The position numbers were made by a program, and so were the translations under genes. From positions 3,500,501 to 3,564,500 of the forward strand of contig NZ_CP146986.1 of the NCBI RefSeq assembly GCF_037126175.1: a stretch of DNA of 64,000 nt, read 5' to 3'. Below, one piece after another: positions 63,320 to 64,000 of the stretch (its first letter is position 1; each line of letters begins with the position of its first letter). The notes under the pieces are model-generated. The model saw nothing but the letters and a program-made list of their open reading frames with translations. It had not been told where the DNA came from and ran no database searches. The DNA comes from Pseudomonas sp. RSB 5.4 (GTDB lineage Bacteria > Pseudomonadota > Gammaproteobacteria > Pseudomonadales > Pseudomonadaceae).

Positions 63320-63835
63320 ATGAACAACCAGGCACAGCAGCACCACATCCCCCGCGACGCACCCGGTATCTACCCGTTTGCCGGGTTGCCGGTACGTCTG
63401 GGATTCCCGTCGACTGCCGATTTCGAAATCGTTCAGGACGCACATGGCCGCGCTGCCGTTGTGGCGCGTCGGGAGTTCCTGCGCATTACCCGAATGTGCC
63501 GGATTTCCGGGCAACTGCTGCCCTATCGCTGTCGCCAGACCCGTCAGTTGCTGAGCGGCATCCATATCTACGACCCGCGCTTTTGCGGGTTGCTCGAACA
63601 TGCCTGCGATCCGAATGTGTTTCTGGACATGAGTGAGCTGTGGCTGTGGGCGCTGCGCGACATTCAGCCGGGTGAACGCCTGTCCATCGACTTCGCCACC
63701 ACTGAAGACCGCCTGGTACAGCAGTTCCCCTGCACCTGCGGCTCTTCACGCTGCCGAGGGTGGATCACCGGTTACGATGAACCACCCAGTATCGAAGGCC
63801 AGCACTTTTTGCAGTGCTGGCGAGATGCGCACTGA
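63320..63835 (+). CDS. SET-domain protein (protein-lysine methyltransferase-like)
   Basis: 171 residues. LEHACDPNVFLD (92-103) resembles the SET core H/NHS-PN motif and GERLSIDFA (118-126) the GEELxxDY motif; the last Tyr is Phe125 here. CTC..C (138, 140, 145) resembles a post-SET zinc cluster. SAM-dependent lysine methylation would be the expected activity if functional. The ATG at 63320 gives MNNQAQQHH. Bacterial SET proteins are less common; target unknown. Confidence 0.82.
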   Translation: MNNQAQQHHIPRDAPGIYPFAGLPVRLGFPSTADFEIVQDAHGRAAVVARREFLRITRMCRISGQLLPYRCRQTRQLLSGIHIYDPRFCGLLEHACDPNVFLDMSELWLWALRDIQPGERLSIDFATTEDRLVQQFPCTCGSSRCRGWITGYDEPPSIEGQHFLQCWRDAH

Positions 63836-63841
63836 TCGGGA

Positions 63842-64000
63842 TTACAACGCGCCGACCGGACGCAGACGATATTGCGGCGGCAGTTGCTCGAAACCGCTGA
63901 TGGTGGTGTTCAGGCTTTTCCAGCGACCGTCCTTGATGCCGTAGATGCAACCGTGAATCGACAGGCTCTGGCCGCGATGCCAGGCGTTCTGGATGATGCT
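63842..64000 (-). CDS. can: beta-carbonic anhydrase, C-terminal part (continues beyond window)
   Basis: The minus-strand frame from the right edge to TAA at 63842-63844 gives 52 residues ending SIHGCIYGIKDGRWKSL...RPVGAL. The AW-RGQ-L-IHG-IYGI pattern is typical of the C-terminus of beta-class carbonic anhydrases, which interconvert CO2 and bicarbonate with zinc. Active-site Cys/His residues lie in the missing part. Confidence 0.85.
   Translation of the reverse strand, partial: SIIQNAWHRGQSLSIHGCIYGIKDGRWKSLNTTISGFEQLPPQYRLRPVGAL

Overview
The window is a gene-dense, high-GC stretch of chromosome from a Pseudomonas of the fluorescens group. Three things point there. The conserved backbone (mqo, PA4642-like gene, hpt/upp/uraA, hemH, MerR-phr, pagL, murI-moeB-prmC-prfA-hemA, TPR lipoprotein-lolB-ispE-tRNA-Gln-prs-rplY-pth-ychF) follows, as I recall it, the P. 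aeruginosa PA4640-PA4673 block. Intergenic gaps are peppered with REPIN-type inverted repeats of the kinds known from P. fluorescens. Pseudomonas-restricted families such as DUF6124 are present. No prophage, insertion sequence, rRNA operon or CRISPR array was seen.

Layout. 1-5.6 kb: tail of an unknown gene, small hypotheticals, a YajG-type lipoprotein, malate:quinone oxidoreductase. 5.7-8.8 kb: purine and pyrimidine salvage (hpt divergent from upp-uraA) around an intergenic gap with two perfect palindromes. 9.0-21.3 kb: ferrochelatase and a TIGR01777 epimerase on the minus strand. These diverge from a renalase-like flavoprotein plus Trp-rich small protein, followed by a tightly overlapping nine-gene operon: DUF523/DUF1722, MerR/LitR-type regulator, photolyase, NTF2-like, SDR, FAD desaturase/oxidase-like, DUF1365, cyclopropane-synthase/UfaM-like methyltransferase and DUF2878. 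21.4-26.7 kb: pagL and the minus-strand murI-moeB-prmC-prfA-hemA operon. 26.9-33.9 kb: outer-membrane lipoprotein, isoprenoid, tRNA-Gln, PRPP and translation genes. 34-44.5 kb: Fsr-like efflux, chemoreceptor, LysR regulator divergent from a polyamine-type ABC importer plus amidase, then tRNA-Met. 44.6-64 kb: accessory metabolism and transport (DUF2817 peptidase-like, gamma-glutamyltransferase, DUF6124, broken antitoxin, LysE exporter, flavin reductase, PAS chemoreceptor, GntP, MHS and AtoE transporters), an HscC/J-protein pair, a Pho-box-preceded phosphatase with a secreted partner, a SET-domain protein and the end of a beta-carbonic anhydrase.

The most interesting system is the light/photo-oxidative-stress island at 10.9-20.9 kb. 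Both of its rightward transcription units carry upstream direct repeats that fit the published P. putida PplR1 (class II LitR) operator T(G/A)TACA-N12-TGTA(C/T)A: two exact copies before the nine-gene operon and one copy with a single mismatch before the renalase gene. The operon joins DNA photorepair to membrane-lipid methylation/desaturation chemistry (possibly furan fatty acids) and to several proteins of unknown function. Other items worth a look are a highly structured leader before the DUF6124 gene, a HigA antitoxin truncated before its DNA-binding domain, a promoter inside ispE that probably drives tRNA-Gln/prs, and a J-protein whose HPD motif reads RPD.
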